A DNA stretch of 64,000 nucleotides from contig NZ_NWTI01000010.1 in assembly GCF_002531575.1 (NCBI RefSeq), positions 124,001 through 188,000 of the forward strand, given 5' to 3'. This document shows, in pieces, positions 9,020 to 17,390 of this stretch; the stretch's first letter is position 1; each line of letters begins with the position of its first letter. A model generated the notes under the pieces. That model was given only the letters and a program-made list of their open reading frames with translations. It searched no databases and was not told the origin of the DNA. This DNA comes from Bradyrhizobium sp. Y36. Its GTDB lineage: Bacteria > Pseudomonadota > Alphaproteobacteria > Rhizobiales > Xanthobacteraceae. The position numbers and the translations under genes were made by a program.

Positions 9020-11362
9020 TCAGAATTCCTTCCAGTCCAAGTCTTCCGCGCCGACCGCTTTCCGCCGGGGCGCGGGCTCGGGCTCGACCTTCTTCCTGGG
9101 CGCCTCGGCAGGCTGGCGCGCCCTCACGTTCGTCAACGGCTCCTTTGCCGATCGCAGCGAGCGGTCGACGACCGGATTGCCGGTCAGCTTTCCACCGCGT
9201 TCAGGAACCGCCTGGCCGCGTTCGAACTCGGCCGACAACATGAACTGGCCGACCATCTCCGCCATGGCGCCGGTCTGGTCTTCCATCGACTTGGCAGCCG
9301 CAGCAGCCTCCTCCACCAGGGCAGCATTCTGCTGCGTCACCTTGTCCATCTGGGTGACGGCGTTGTTGACCTGCTCGATGCCGCCTCGTTGCTCCTGCGA
9401 CGCCGCCGAGATCTCGGCCATGATGTCGGTCACGCGCTTCACCGATTGAACGATCTCCTCCATGGTCTTGCCGGCCGTATCGACCAGGCGCGAACCGGAT
9501 TCGACCTTGGAGACCGAGTCCGAAATCAGCCCCTTGATCTCCTTGGCGGCGTTGGCGCTGCGCTGGGCGAGATTGCGCACTTCGGCGGCCACGACCGCGA
9601 AGCCTCGTCCCTGGTCGCCGGCGCGCGCGGCTTCGACCGCGGCGTTCAGCGCGAGGATGTTGGTCTGGAAGGCGATCTCGTCGATCACGCCGATGATGTC
9701 GGCGATCTTGCGGCTGGCCTGGCTGATGCCGTCCATGGTCTGCACCACATCCGCGACCACGCTCCCACCCTTGACCGCCACGTCGGAAGCCGAGGAAGCC
9801 AGCTTGTTGGCCTGCTGAGCGTTCTCCGCATTCTGCCGAACCGTCGCGGTGAGTTCTTCCATGCTGGCAGCGGTCTCTTCGAGGCTCGCGGCTTGTTCTT
9901 CGGTCCGTTGCGACAGATCGGTGTTGCCGGTGGCAATCTCGCGTGCAGCGGTGCTCAGTGTCTGCGAGGTCTCGGAAATCTCTGAGATCATCGACGACAT
10001 GGTATCGATCAGGCCGTTGACGCCCTCGCAAAGCTGCGCGATGTCGCCGGTCTTGCCATCGAGAGGGATCCGGTGCCGGAGATCGTTCTCCTTGGCGGAG
10101 GTCACGACCTCCTGGGTCTGGGCCACGGCCGCCTGCAGCGCCTGGGCCGCCTTGACCTGGGCGGTGACGTCGGTCGCGTATTTGACGACCTTGAACGGCT
10201 TGCCGTTCGGGTCGAGGATGGGATTGTAGCTGGCCTGAATCCAGATTTCCCGGCCGCCCTTGCCGATCCGCTTGTATTGCGAAGCATCGTACTCGCCGCG
10301 CCCGAGCTTCTCCCAGAACAGCCGGTACTCCGTCGACTGGCGGTCGACCGGGTCGACGAACATGGAATGGTGCTGGCCCTTGATCTCGTTCAGCGAATAG
10401 CCGAGCGTGCTCAGGAAGTTTTCGTTGGCATTGATGATCTTGCCGTCGAGGGTGAATTCGATCACCGCCTGGGCCTTGTTGATCGCATCGATCTGGCCGC
10501 TCAAGTCGGCGTTCTTGAGCGTCTGCTCGGTGATGTCGGTCGCATATTTCACGACCTTGAACGCCTTTCCGTTGGGGTCGAAGATCGGATTGTAGCTGGC
10601 CTGGATCCAGATCTCTTTGCCGCCCCTGCCGATGCGCTTGTATTGTCCGGCGTCAAACTCGCCGCGACCGAGCTTGTCCCAGAACAGCCGGTAGTCGGCG
10701 GTCTGCCGGAACACCGGATCGACAAACATCGAATGATGCTGCCCCTTGATCTCGTTCAGGGCATAACCCAGCGCGTGCAGGAAATTCTCGTTGGCATTGA
10801 GGACCTTCCCATCGAGCGTGAACTCGATCACCGCCTGGGCCTTGTTGATCGCGTCGATCTGGCCGCTGAGGTCGGCGTTTCTCAGCGTCTGCTCAGTGAC
10901 ATCGGTCGCGTACTTGACGACCTTGAACGGCTTTCCGCTGCTATCAGGGATCGGATTGTAACTGGCCTGGATCCAGACTTCCCTGCCGCCTTTGCCGATC
11001 CGCTTGTACTGTCCGGCATCGAACTCACCCCGACCGAGCTTGTCCCAGAACAGCCGGTAGTCGTTGCTCTGACGGTAGGCCGCGTCGACGAACATCGAAT
11101 GATGCTGGCCCTTGATCTCGTTCAACGAATAGCCCAGGGCATTGAGGAAGTTTTCATTGGCGTCGAGAACCCGTCCATCGAGCGAGAACTCAATGCGCGC
11201 CTGGGACCGGTCAATCGCCGCCAGCATCGACGCAAGCTCGGAAGCGGAGCCATTCGAACCCTGAGTCTTCGCGGCCCGCTGCGCTCTCGGCCGAGGGGCT
11301 CTCGGCTTGGCCACTTCGGTCTCCTGGGCCGCCTGTTCGTCGAATTCGTGCATCATCGTCAT
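9020..11362 (-). CDS. Cytoplasmic methyl-accepting chemotaxis protein with three tandem PAS domains
   Basis: 780 residues and no transmembrane segment, so a soluble receptor. After a basic, Pro/Ala-rich N-terminus come three PAS domains at about 50-171, 172-293 and 294-410. All three carry near-identical cores such as ANENFL, LNEIKGQHHSMFVD, YRLFWDKLGRGE and WIQASYNPI, spaced by exactly 122 residues: a recent internal triplication. A HAMP-like/coiled region and the signalling hairpin (tip EIAFQTNILALNAAVEAARAG, shown here in part) follow. The C-terminus DLDWKEF fits the xWxxF CheR-binding pentapeptide. The ligand or cofactor of the PAS domains (for example flavin or heme, as in Aer/BdlA-type receptors) cannot be decided from sequence. 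Confidence 0.95.
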   Translation of the reverse strand: MTMMHEFDEQAAQETEVAKPRAPRPRAQRAAKTQGSNGSASELASMLAAIDRSQARIEFSLDGRVLDANENFLNALGYSLNEIKGQHHSMFVDAAYRQSNDYRLFWDKLGRGEFDAGQYKRIGKGGREVWIQASYNPIPDSSGKPFKVVKYATDVTEQTLRNADLSGQIDAINKAQAVIEFTLDGKVLNANENFLHALGYALNEIKGQHHSMFVDPVFRQTADYRLFWDKLGRGEFDAGQYKRIGRGGKEIWIQASYNPIFDPNGKAFKVVKYATDITEQTLKNADLSGQIDAINKAQAVIEFTLDGKIINANENFLSTLGYSLNEIKGQHHSMFVDPVDRQSTEYRLFWEKLGRGEYDASQYKRIGKGGREIWIQASYNPILDPNGKPFKVVKYATDVTAQVKAAQALQAAVAQTQEVVTSAKENDLRHRIPLDGKTGDIAQLCEGVNGLIDTMSSMISEISETSQTLSTAAREIATGNTDLSQRTEEQAASLEETAASMEELTATVRQNAENAQQANKLASSASDVAVKGGSVVADVVQTMDGISQASRKIADIIGVIDEIAFQTNILALNAAVEAARAGDQGRGFAVVAAEVRNLAQRSANAAKEIKGLISDSVSKVESGSRLVDTAGKTMEEIVQSVKRVTDIMAEISAASQEQRGGIEQVNNAVTQMDKVTQQNAALVEEAAAAAKSMEDQTGAMAEMVGQFMLSAEFERGQAVPERGGKLTGNPVVDRSLRSAKEPLTNVRARQPAEAPRKKVEPEPAPRRKAVGAEDLDWKEF

Positions 11363-11415
11363 CGTTGTTGTCCTCGAATTGAGTTGATGGTCGAAATGGA
11401 ATCAGCAATTCCGGG

Positions 11416-11958
11416 TCAGGCTGCTTTCGTCGTCGCCATGTCGGGGGCAAAGCTTCTCTTCGCTTCAGTGGCCATTCCGAATAGACCGGCCAGCGATACG
11501 AGAGTGACCATCCGCTCTTCGATGGCGACCAGACCGTCGAGATACTGGTCTTCCGACGGCAGCCCCATCTCCGGAACGGGACGGATGGCTTTCGGATCGA
11601 CCGAGATGATGTCAGAGACAGTGTCGACCAGAAGGCCGACCGTTCGTGACCCCGCAGCAACGATGATCACCACATGCATGCTGGTCGGCACCGTCAAGCC
11701 GACACCGAACCGCGCGCGCAGATCGAAGATCGGGACTATGACGCCACGCAGATTGATGACACCGCGGACGTGCGCGGGAGCATTCGGAATCATGGTCGTT
11801 TCGGTCCAGCCCTTGATCTCGCGGACCACCATGATGTCTATGCCGTATTCCTCATTTCCCAGGGTGAACGTAATGAATTGCTGGGTGTGCTCTCCGACGG
11901 AAACTCCGTCGAGATTGCCTTGACCAAGAGTGCCGATCGGCTGGCTTTCAGGCTGCAT
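11416..11958 (-). CDS. cheW: CheW coupling protein
   Basis: 180 residues with one CheW SH3-like double-barrel domain (residues ~25-165): FTLGNEEYGIDIMVVREI, then GVINLRGVIVPIFDLR, both diagnostic. It couples the CheA P5 domain to the receptor tip. The start lies 11 bp inside the cheA 3' end, which implies translational coupling and near-stoichiometric production. The C-terminal ~15 residues are an Ala/Thr/Lys-rich tail. Confidence 0.97.
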   Translation of the reverse strand: MQPESQPIGTLGQGNLDGVSVGEHTQQFITFTLGNEEYGIDIMVVREIKGWTETTMIPNAPAHVRGVINLRGVIVPIFDLRARFGVGLTVPTSMHVVIIVAAGSRTVGLLVDTVSDIISVDPKAIRPVPEMGLPSEDQYLDGLVAIEERMVTLVSLAGLFGMATEAKRSFAPDMATTKAA

Positions 11959-14035
11959 GGGTCATATCCTCTCGAACCTCGATTGTCTTTTCCTTCGGCG
12001 TGATCGTACGTACGCCGGATTTCTCACCAATCTCGCGCACGCGCGCCACATCGAGAATGAGCGCGACGCGCCCGTTGCCAAGGATGGTCGCGCCGCTGAT
12101 GCCGTCGACCGCGTCGTAGTTGGCCTCCAGGCTCTTCACGACAACCTGCTGCTGGCCCAGGAGCTCGTCCACCACCACGCCTATCCGACCCGCGCCCTCG
12201 CTCTGAACGATGATCACGATGCCCTGACACGGGTCAGTGACCGCAGACCCGATCGCGAAACTGCGATGGAGGTAGGTCAACGGCAGATATTCACCGCGTA
12301 GTGCGAGCACGTCGCCGCGTCCGACCACCGGATTGATGTCGGACGGTTGCGGGCGTAGGCTCTCGATGATCGCCGTCAGCGGAACGATGAACGTTTCCTT
12401 GCCGACCGAAACGACCATTCCATCGACGACCGCCAGGGTCAGCGGCAGCGACATCGTAAATCGCGATCCCGCGCCGAAGCGGGATTGGACGCTGATGCGG
12501 CCACCGAGCGCCTGGACATTACGCTTCACGACGTCCATGCCGACGCCGCGCCCGGAGATGTTCGAGACCACATCCGCGGTCGAGAACGCGGGCAGGAAGA
12601 TCAGATTGTCGATCTCTTCCTCGGTCGGATTGACGCCCGCTGCAACCAGGCCGCGGTCCCGCGCCTTCGCCAGCACCTTCTCGCGGTTGAGACCCCTGCC
12701 GTCGTCGGACACTTCGATGACGATACGGCCGCTGCGCTGGGCTGCAGATAAATGGATCGTGCCTTGGCGCGGCTTGCCCGCCGCGACCCGGTCGTCCGGA
12801 CTCTCGATCCCGTGATCCAACGCATTTCGGATCATGTGGGTCAGAGGGTCGTTCAGCTGCTCGATGACCGTCTTGTCGATTTCGGTCATTTCGCCTGACG
12901 TGACGATCTTGACCTCCTTGCCGAGAGTCGCGGCTAGATCGCGCACGACGCGCGGCATCCGCGCGAACACCGATTTCACGGGCTGTGCGCGTATGGCCAT
13001 GACGCTCTCCTGCAGCTCCCGCGCGCTTTGCGCGAGTGCCTCGATCCCTTGGATCATGGCAGGGTATTGGTCGACCGGCAGCAGTGAGCCTTGTTCGGTC
13101 AACATCGCCTGGGTGATGACCAACTCGCCGACGAGGTTTACCAGCCGATCCACCTTGTCGACATCAACCCGGATCGATTGAGACGGCGTTGGCGCGACGG
13201 TCGCGGAAGGCTCGGCTGCCGCAACGGCAGTCGGTGCAACCTCTGTGGCACTTGCGGCCGTAGCGGCGGAAACGGCCTCAGCGGCCTCATGCAGCAGCAC
13301 GATCGACAGGTCGCAATCGTCTTCCACGAATTCGAAGACCTCGTGAATCGCGCTCTCTGGTGCTCCGGTCTCCAGCACGAAAGTCCAGCCGAGATAAGCT
13401 GCTTCCGGCTCCAGGGCTTCGAACGCCGGCAAGCGCGACGTGTTCGCATCGACGGTGAGTCCCCCGAGCTTGCGCAGCTGTCTGAACAGGAGCAGCGGCT
13501 CGTTGGCCTTCTGCAGCATCTCGGTGTGTGGCGTGAAGACGATGCGGTACGAGCGCTCGCCCTGGACAGCGACATTGGCGCTCTCGAGTCCGCTCATGGC
13601 GGACGCTGGGGCGGTGGCCCCCGACGCTCCTGCCAACACTTCTTCCATGCCGGTCAGGATGTCGGAAGCGAACTCCGCCGGCAGGACCCGCTCGGACCTG
13701 GCGGCGTTCACGATGTCTGCGAGTGCGTCGCTGGCGCGCAGCAGCAATTGCTTCACGTCCGGCGTTGCATCGACCTTCTGTTCGCGCATTGCGTCGAGCA
13801 GGCCCTCGAGCACGTGCGAGAATGCCACAAGCGACGAAAAGCCGAACGCTCCGGCACCGCCCTTGATGGAATGAACCGCTCGGAAAATCGCGTGCAGCGT
13901 CTCTTCGCCGCCGGCGCCTGCGGCCAGCAATTCGAGGTTGGCCTGAAGAACGTCGAGCAGCTCGGCGCATTCCTCGAAATAGGTCTTGCGGAACTGTTCG
14001 AGTGGGTAGGCTTCGCTTTCCGACATCATGGACAC
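11948..14035 (-). CDS. cheA: CheA chemotaxis histidine kinase
   Basis: About 695 residues (in-frame ATGs at 14035, 14029 and 14026; the 14029 ATG overlaps the cheY stop as ATGA and is the most likely start). P1 Hpt domain with phospho-acceptor His in AVHSIKGGAGAFGF, an Ala/Thr-rich linker near 240-280, the P3 dimerisation helix (VDKVDRLVNLVGELVITQ), the P4 ATPase (N-box DPLTHMIRNALDHGIE; G boxes DDGRGLN and GRGVGMDV), and P5, the CheW-like regulatory domain. It takes receptor input via CheW and phosphorylates CheY, CheB and possibly other receivers of this operon. Confidence 0.97.
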   Translation of the reverse strand: MSMMSESEAYPLEQFRKTYFEECAELLDVLQANLELLAAGAGGEETLHAIFRAVHSIKGGAGAFGFSSLVAFSHVLEGLLDAMREQKVDATPDVKQLLLRASDALADIVNAARSERVLPAEFASDILTGMEEVLAGASGATAPASAMSGLESANVAVQGERSYRIVFTPHTEMLQKANEPLLLFRQLRKLGGLTVDANTSRLPAFEALEPEAAYLGWTFVLETGAPESAIHEVFEFVEDDCDLSIVLLHEAAEAVSAATAASATEVAPTAVAAAEPSATVAPTPSQSIRVDVDKVDRLVNLVGELVITQAMLTEQGSLLPVDQYPAMIQGIEALAQSARELQESVMAIRAQPVKSVFARMPRVVRDLAATLGKEVKIVTSGEMTEIDKTVIEQLNDPLTHMIRNALDHGIESPDDRVAAGKPRQGTIHLSAAQRSGRIVIEVSDDGRGLNREKVLAKARDRGLVAAGVNPTEEEIDNLIFLPAFSTADVVSNISGRGVGMDVVKRNVQALGGRISVQSRFGAGSRFTMSLPLTLAVVDGMVVSVGKETFIVPLTAIIESLRPQPSDINPVVGRGDVLALRGEYLPLTYLHRSFAIGSAVTDPCQGIVIIVQSEGAGRIGVVVDELLGQQQVVVKSLEANYDAVDGISGATILGNGRVALILDVARVREIGEKSGVRTITPKEKTIEVREDMTHAA

Positions 14036-14391
14036 ACGCGCTGAATCAGTTCGATCAGCTTGTCGGGACTGAAAGGCTTCACGAGCCAGCCTGTCGCCCC
14101 CGCGGCCTTCCCGTCGGCCTTCTTCGTCCCGTCGCTTTCCGTCGTCAGGATCAAGATAGGCACGGCACGGTGTGACGATCCCGCACGCACATTCTTGATC
14201 AACGAGATGCCGTCCATGTTCGGCATGTTCAGATCCGTGATGATGAGGTCGAACTTGCCGCCGCCGAGCACGTTCAGCGCCGCCTTGCCGTCCTCGGCCT
14301 CTGCGACGTCGAATCCCGCCTTCCTCAAGGTGAACGAGACCATGTCACGCATGGTCTTCGAATCGTCCACTGCTAGTATTCGCTTAGCCAT
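14026..14391 (-). CDS. cheY: CheY single-domain response regulator
   Basis: The start is ATG 14391 (MAKRILAVDDSKTMRD); longer in-frame starts would run into the neighbouring STAS gene. 121 residues forming one receiver: acidic pair DD at the N-terminus, phospho-acceptor Asp in IITDLNMPNMDG, Thr in LTTES and Lys in VKPFSPD. It is the direct CheA target. The gene starts 1 bp after the STAS stop and ends overlapping cheA. Confidence 0.96.
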   Translation of the reverse strand: MAKRILAVDDSKTMRDMVSFTLRKAGFDVAEAEDGKAALNVLGGGKFDLIITDLNMPNMDGISLIKNVRAGSSHRAVPILILTTESDGTKKADGKAAGATGWLVKPFSPDKLIELIQRVCP

Positions 14392-14392
14392 T

Positions 14393-14737
14393 TCAAACCA
14401 TCCAGTTTCTGAATTGCGTCTCCAACCCGAGCTCGACGACGGCGGCACTGAACGCCCCGGACGCATTTGCGATCCGGAACGAAACATCTGCGGACGCGGC
14501 CGCCCGACCCGCCGCGAGAAGAACCTGGACGCAAGGGGTCGAAAGGCGATCCACCGCGCCCGCGTCAAGGACGACGGCGCCCGACGCCAGCCGCGATCTA
14601 ATCTCGTCTTGGAGCTTCCGGGCCGCGGTGAGGTCGAGTTGGCTTGGCAGCCGATGTCCGCCAGTCACCAATTCGTTCGGCTCGGCAACGTTCTCGTCGC
14701 CCGACGTTGACGAAGCTCCGGTGTCCACGATGATCAT
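14393..14737 (-). CDS. STAS domain protein at the head of the chemosensory operon
   Basis: 114 residues. The last ~85 form a STAS domain: LTAARKLQDEIRSRL, then VVLDAGAVDRLSTPCVQVLLAA. The usual DSxG loop is replaced by RLSTPCVQ, a form often seen in STAS genes next to cheY/cheA. The Ser in LSTP is the candidate phosphorylation site (inference). It is the first gene of the operon, and its partner among the RsbW-like and PP2C proteins is unknown. The start ATG 14737 follows a 600 bp gene-free stretch that should hold the operon promoter. Confidence 0.85.
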   Translation of the reverse strand: MIIVDTGASSTSGDENVAEPNELVTGGHRLPSQLDLTAARKLQDEIRSRLASGAVVLDAGAVDRLSTPCVQVLLAAGRAAASADVSFRIANASGAFSAAVVELGLETQFRNWMV

Positions 14738-15341
14738 CCTTCAAACTGCACGTTGAACGGCGACGAATAAAAATGACTGGCGCAGGCCCGCGTGCCGAAC
14801 GCACGGTTCTGCTTATCGGTCTCATGATCCAATTCATGCATGGCTCTTCGGTAAAAACGCGCGCCCGTACGATCACGGGCATCCCAAGCCTTTCGCGACG
14901 CACAACGAGCGGTCGCTCCTCGCTTGCTTGCCGCTCTCACCATACTTGCTCCCCATGGCTCGCGATTGACGTGCATCGGCAAACGCCATTCGCGGCATGC
15001 GCTCGTGGGCCGAAATTTTTCTTCAACGCGTCGCCGACCAGATTCTTAAATTTCTGATCCGGAGCACCACGGGATTCTCGAACTTCACGCCCGCAGGTTA
15101 AAGCGAAGCATACCGATGGTGGTATCCTCGTCCCGTTCTGCCCGTGACATCACGGAAAATCTTCAAGAGATGGACGCACCGGCAATTAAGCCTATGGCGA
15201 AGTCAAAATGCGGCCGACGCCAAGAATGCGAAGTCTGCGGCCGCGACACAGCTTAAGAGTCCTGCCGCTCGGACGAGAGGCCGGGAGGTTTCGCTGGAGT
15301 GGTCGAACTGTTGCGAGAGGTGTCCGAAGGGAGGACTTCGT
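14738..15341. promoter_or_regulatory. Gene-free stretch upstream of the chemosensory operon
   Basis: About 600 bp between the first gene of the operon and the 3' end of the FixJ-type regulator gene. Reading frames here have poor codon pattern and no recognisable product. The operon promoter must lie here because every downstream junction is overlapping or very short. No convincing -35/-10 or alternative sigma motif was identified by eye. A short inverted repeat TACC-N6-GGTA is present near 15111. Confidence 0.4.
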
Positions 15342-15989
15342 CTAGACTTTCGGTCGGCGAAAGCCCGCCAGTGCAGCGCGGAGCAGTTCTGCCGTCGTGC
15401 CGACATTTGCCTTTCGAAGAAGATTTGACCGGTGGTCCTCGACAGTCCGCGGGCTCAGCGCCATGGCTCGCGCGATGTCCTTGGTGGAATCCCCTCGGAC
15501 TATGCGGTCCCAGATCTGGCGCTCCCGCGGCGTGAATGACGCCAACACGGCCGGATCGCATGCCATCACGTCTTCTGACTTGCCGTCCACGGGACGGCAG
15601 TCGACCTCGACCGCCAATACTTTTTCGATGCTGTCGATCAGGTCGCTTGGCTTGAAGGGCTTTTCGAAGAATTGAACGACACCCAGTTTGGCTGCCTTCA
15701 CGGCCGTCTCGATGCTACCGTAACCAGACATCATGAAGACGGGAACGGGATATCTGATCTCGCGCAGCTCAGCGAGGACTTGAAGACCGGATTTGCCCGG
15801 CAATTGGAGATCCAGGATGATGCAAGCAGGAGACTTCTGTCTTGCAACCGCGAGCAGGGAGTCGCCGTCGGCGAAAAAGAGGGCTTGGTAATTCCGCTTG
15901 GCAAGCATTGTCTCGAGGGCACGGCGAACCTCTGGGTCATCTTCGAGGATAAAGATCTCGTTTGAAGTCATCATGATCTTGCTGGTCAA
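15342..15989 (-). CDS. FixJ-type response regulator (REC + LuxR HTH)
   Basis: Up to 215 residues (in-frame ATGs at 15989, 15974 and 15971; the MTSNEIFILEDD start at 15971 is equally plausible). The receiver has the ED pair, phospho-acceptor Asp in IILDLQLPGKSG and Lys in EKPFKPSD. The C-terminal LuxR-type HTH reads FTPRERQIWDRIVRGDSTKD followed by LSPRTVEDHRSNLLRK. These regulators dimerise on phosphorylation and activate promoters. No dedicated kinase gene is adjacent on the same strand; the hybrid kinase at 17391-20612 is a nearby candidate. Confidence 0.93.
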   Translation of the reverse strand: MTSKIMMTSNEIFILEDDPEVRRALETMLAKRNYQALFFADGDSLLAVARQKSPACIILDLQLPGKSGLQVLAELREIRYPVPVFMMSGYGSIETAVKAAKLGVVQFFEKPFKPSDLIDSIEKVLAVEVDCRPVDGKSEDVMACDPAVLASFTPRERQIWDRIVRGDSTKDIARAMALSPRTVEDHRSNLLRKANVGTTAELLRAALAGFRRPKV

Positions 15990-16063
15990 TGGGGTGCGGA
16001 CGCAATTATCGGGTTCGTCACTGTCGCACGCAACGTCGTGAAACCATGCGGTAAATCAACCTC

Positions 16064-16080
16064 CCGTAGTCTTACGGAAA
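16064..16080. promoter_or_regulatory. Inverted-repeat motif upstream of the FixJ-type gene
   Basis: CCGTA-GTCT-TACGG is a perfect 5 bp inverted repeat followed by AAA, 75 bp upstream of the regulator start. A related sequence, CGGTAGTATCCCGGAA, is at 17205-17220 upstream of the hybrid kinase gene. LuxR-type regulators bind such short palindromes, so autoregulation is a reasonable inference. Confidence 0.35.
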
Positions 16081-16231
16081 CATTGCTATCGGCATCTGGC
16101 AATCCCGGCGTCATCTCGCGCGGTTCGACGTTAGCTCGGCAGGACCATCGGGCGACGTATCATGTTCGAGATCATGCAGTGGCCGACGGCATCTCTCGTG
16201 CCGCGACGTACTGATCGACGAATCATGTCTT

Positions 16232-16633
16232 TCAGGCGAAGTCGGCGGTGACCGATCGTGCTGCGCCTGGCAGAGCTATGGCAACAAGCCGGCTCAGTTC
16301 ACTCGGCCTGAAGGGCTTGGCAAGACAGTATGCCCTGTCAAGCGGACCGATCTCGGGATGATCCGCTGGATTCGGGCTGGACGTGCTCAACATCCCCGTG
16401 ATGACGATGATTGGGACGAGAGGTCGAAGGTCCCTGGCAGCAGCGACAACCGATACGCCGTCCACCATGGGCAGACTGAGATCGATCAAGGCCAGGTCAA
16501 CGTTGCTGGTCGCCAAGATCGCGAGCGCCGCAGCACCCGTGTCGCAAGCGGTGACGGCATGCCCGTCTTTCTTCAACAACAGCCGGATAGCCGTACAGAC
16601 GGCCGGTTCGTCGTCGACCACCAGAAGATTCAT
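16232..16633 (-). CDS. Single-domain response regulator
   Basis: 133 residues, one receiver: VVDDEPAV at the N-terminus, phospho-acceptor Asp in LALIDLSLPMVDG, Thr in VITGM, Lys in LAKPFRPSE. A 10-residue insertion (STSSPNPADHPE) follows the Thr, which is unusual. There is no output domain, so it acts by protein contact or in a phosphorelay. The start overlaps the stop of the next receiver gene (ATGA), so the two are co-translated. The preceding 240 bp (15990-16231) has no gene. Confidence 0.9.
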   Translation of the reverse strand: MNLLVVDDEPAVCTAIRLLLKKDGHAVTACDTGAAALAILATSNVDLALIDLSLPMVDGVSVVAAARDLRPLVPIIVITGMLSTSSPNPADHPEIGPLDRAYCLAKPFRPSELSRLVAIALPGAARSVTADFA

Positions 16634-17070
16634 TTCATGGAACTTCCATTGATCTGCGATTTTGCCGTTTCAGCGACGAGATAAGGCCGCCGCCTGGCGA
16701 AGCATTGGTCTAATGCAGACAGCAGTTCGGCCACCCCGAACGGCTTTTGAAGAGCGGCAGTTGCACCGAGACGAACGGCCATGCCAAGAGAATCGGAGCC
16801 GCCAAGCCTGCTGTCGGTGAAGCGTTTGCCCGATATGGCAATAAAGGGCAGCAGCGGATCGAGCTCGACGAGTTCTCGAATGGTCGCGATCCCGTCCATT
16901 CCGGGCAAGAACATGTCGATGATCGCGGCGTCAAGGGACCTGGATCCGACTAACCGCAGCCCTGCCGGCCCATCGGCGGCCAAAAGGACGTTGACGCCCT
17001 GCTTTCGGAGGAATGCTTGCAAGGCAATGCGTATAGCCTGGTCATCATCGACCAGAAGAATTGTAGACAT
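16630..17070 (-). CDS. Single-domain response regulator
   Basis: 146 residues, one receiver: LLVDDDQAIR, phospho-acceptor Asp in AAIIDMFLPGMDG, Ser in AISGKR and Lys in QKPFGVAE. The 20-residue C-terminal tail has no recognised fold. It is the first gene of a two-receiver operon with the 16232-16633 gene and is divergent from the hybrid kinase at 17391, which probably belongs to the same circuit (inference). Confidence 0.9.
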   Translation of the reverse strand: MSTILLVDDDQAIRIALQAFLRKQGVNVLLAADGPAGLRLVGSRSLDAAIIDMFLPGMDGIATIRELVELDPLLPFIAISGKRFTDSRLGGSDSLGMAVRLGATAALQKPFGVAELLSALDQCFARRRPYLVAETAKSQINGSSMK

Positions 17071-17390
17071 CGGGCACCTCGTTGAAGTCCGTTGCCTTTA
17101 GCAATCAAGCAGCTTCCAACGCCCGTCTTAAGCAACCACCTCTACCCGAAATCACACACTTCAAATTACTTTGTAGGATGCTAGACATTTTATTTTTCCG
17201 CAATCGGTAGTATCCCGGAACAGACACTCGTTTTTCGATCGGGTATGGCAGCCGGGGCGAGGCGGACGGCTGTGCCCTCGTGAAGGAAAGCCCGCTTCGA
17301 GCGCTAAGCACTGCAAGGTGCATATATCGATATTGTCAAGCCACCCACCCCGATTAGTCTGGCCGGTGGTTTTCCCTTCGGGAGACAGAC
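17071..17390. promoter_or_regulatory. Divergent promoter region between receiver gene and hybrid kinase
   Basis: 320 bp separating divergent genes, AT-richer than its surroundings (for example 17188-17200). It contains CGGTAGTATCCCGGAA at 17205-17220, similar to the palindromic motif at 16064. No gene is supported here. Confidence 0.4.

Noticed and set aside
10073..11923. 616-codon plus-strand frame opposite the triple-PAS receptor
   Set aside because: Its repetitive sequence is only the antisense image of the PAS repeats.
13091..14044. 317-codon plus-strand frame opposite cheA
   Set aside because: Shadow of cheA; no recognisable domain.
14773..15057. Small plus-strand gene in the operon's promoter region
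   Set aside because: No ribosome site, poor codon pattern and no recognisable product.
15144..15428. Small plus-strand gene overlapping the FixJ-type gene
   Set aside because: Its second half is antisense to the LuxR-type HTH region, which is clearly coding on the minus strand.
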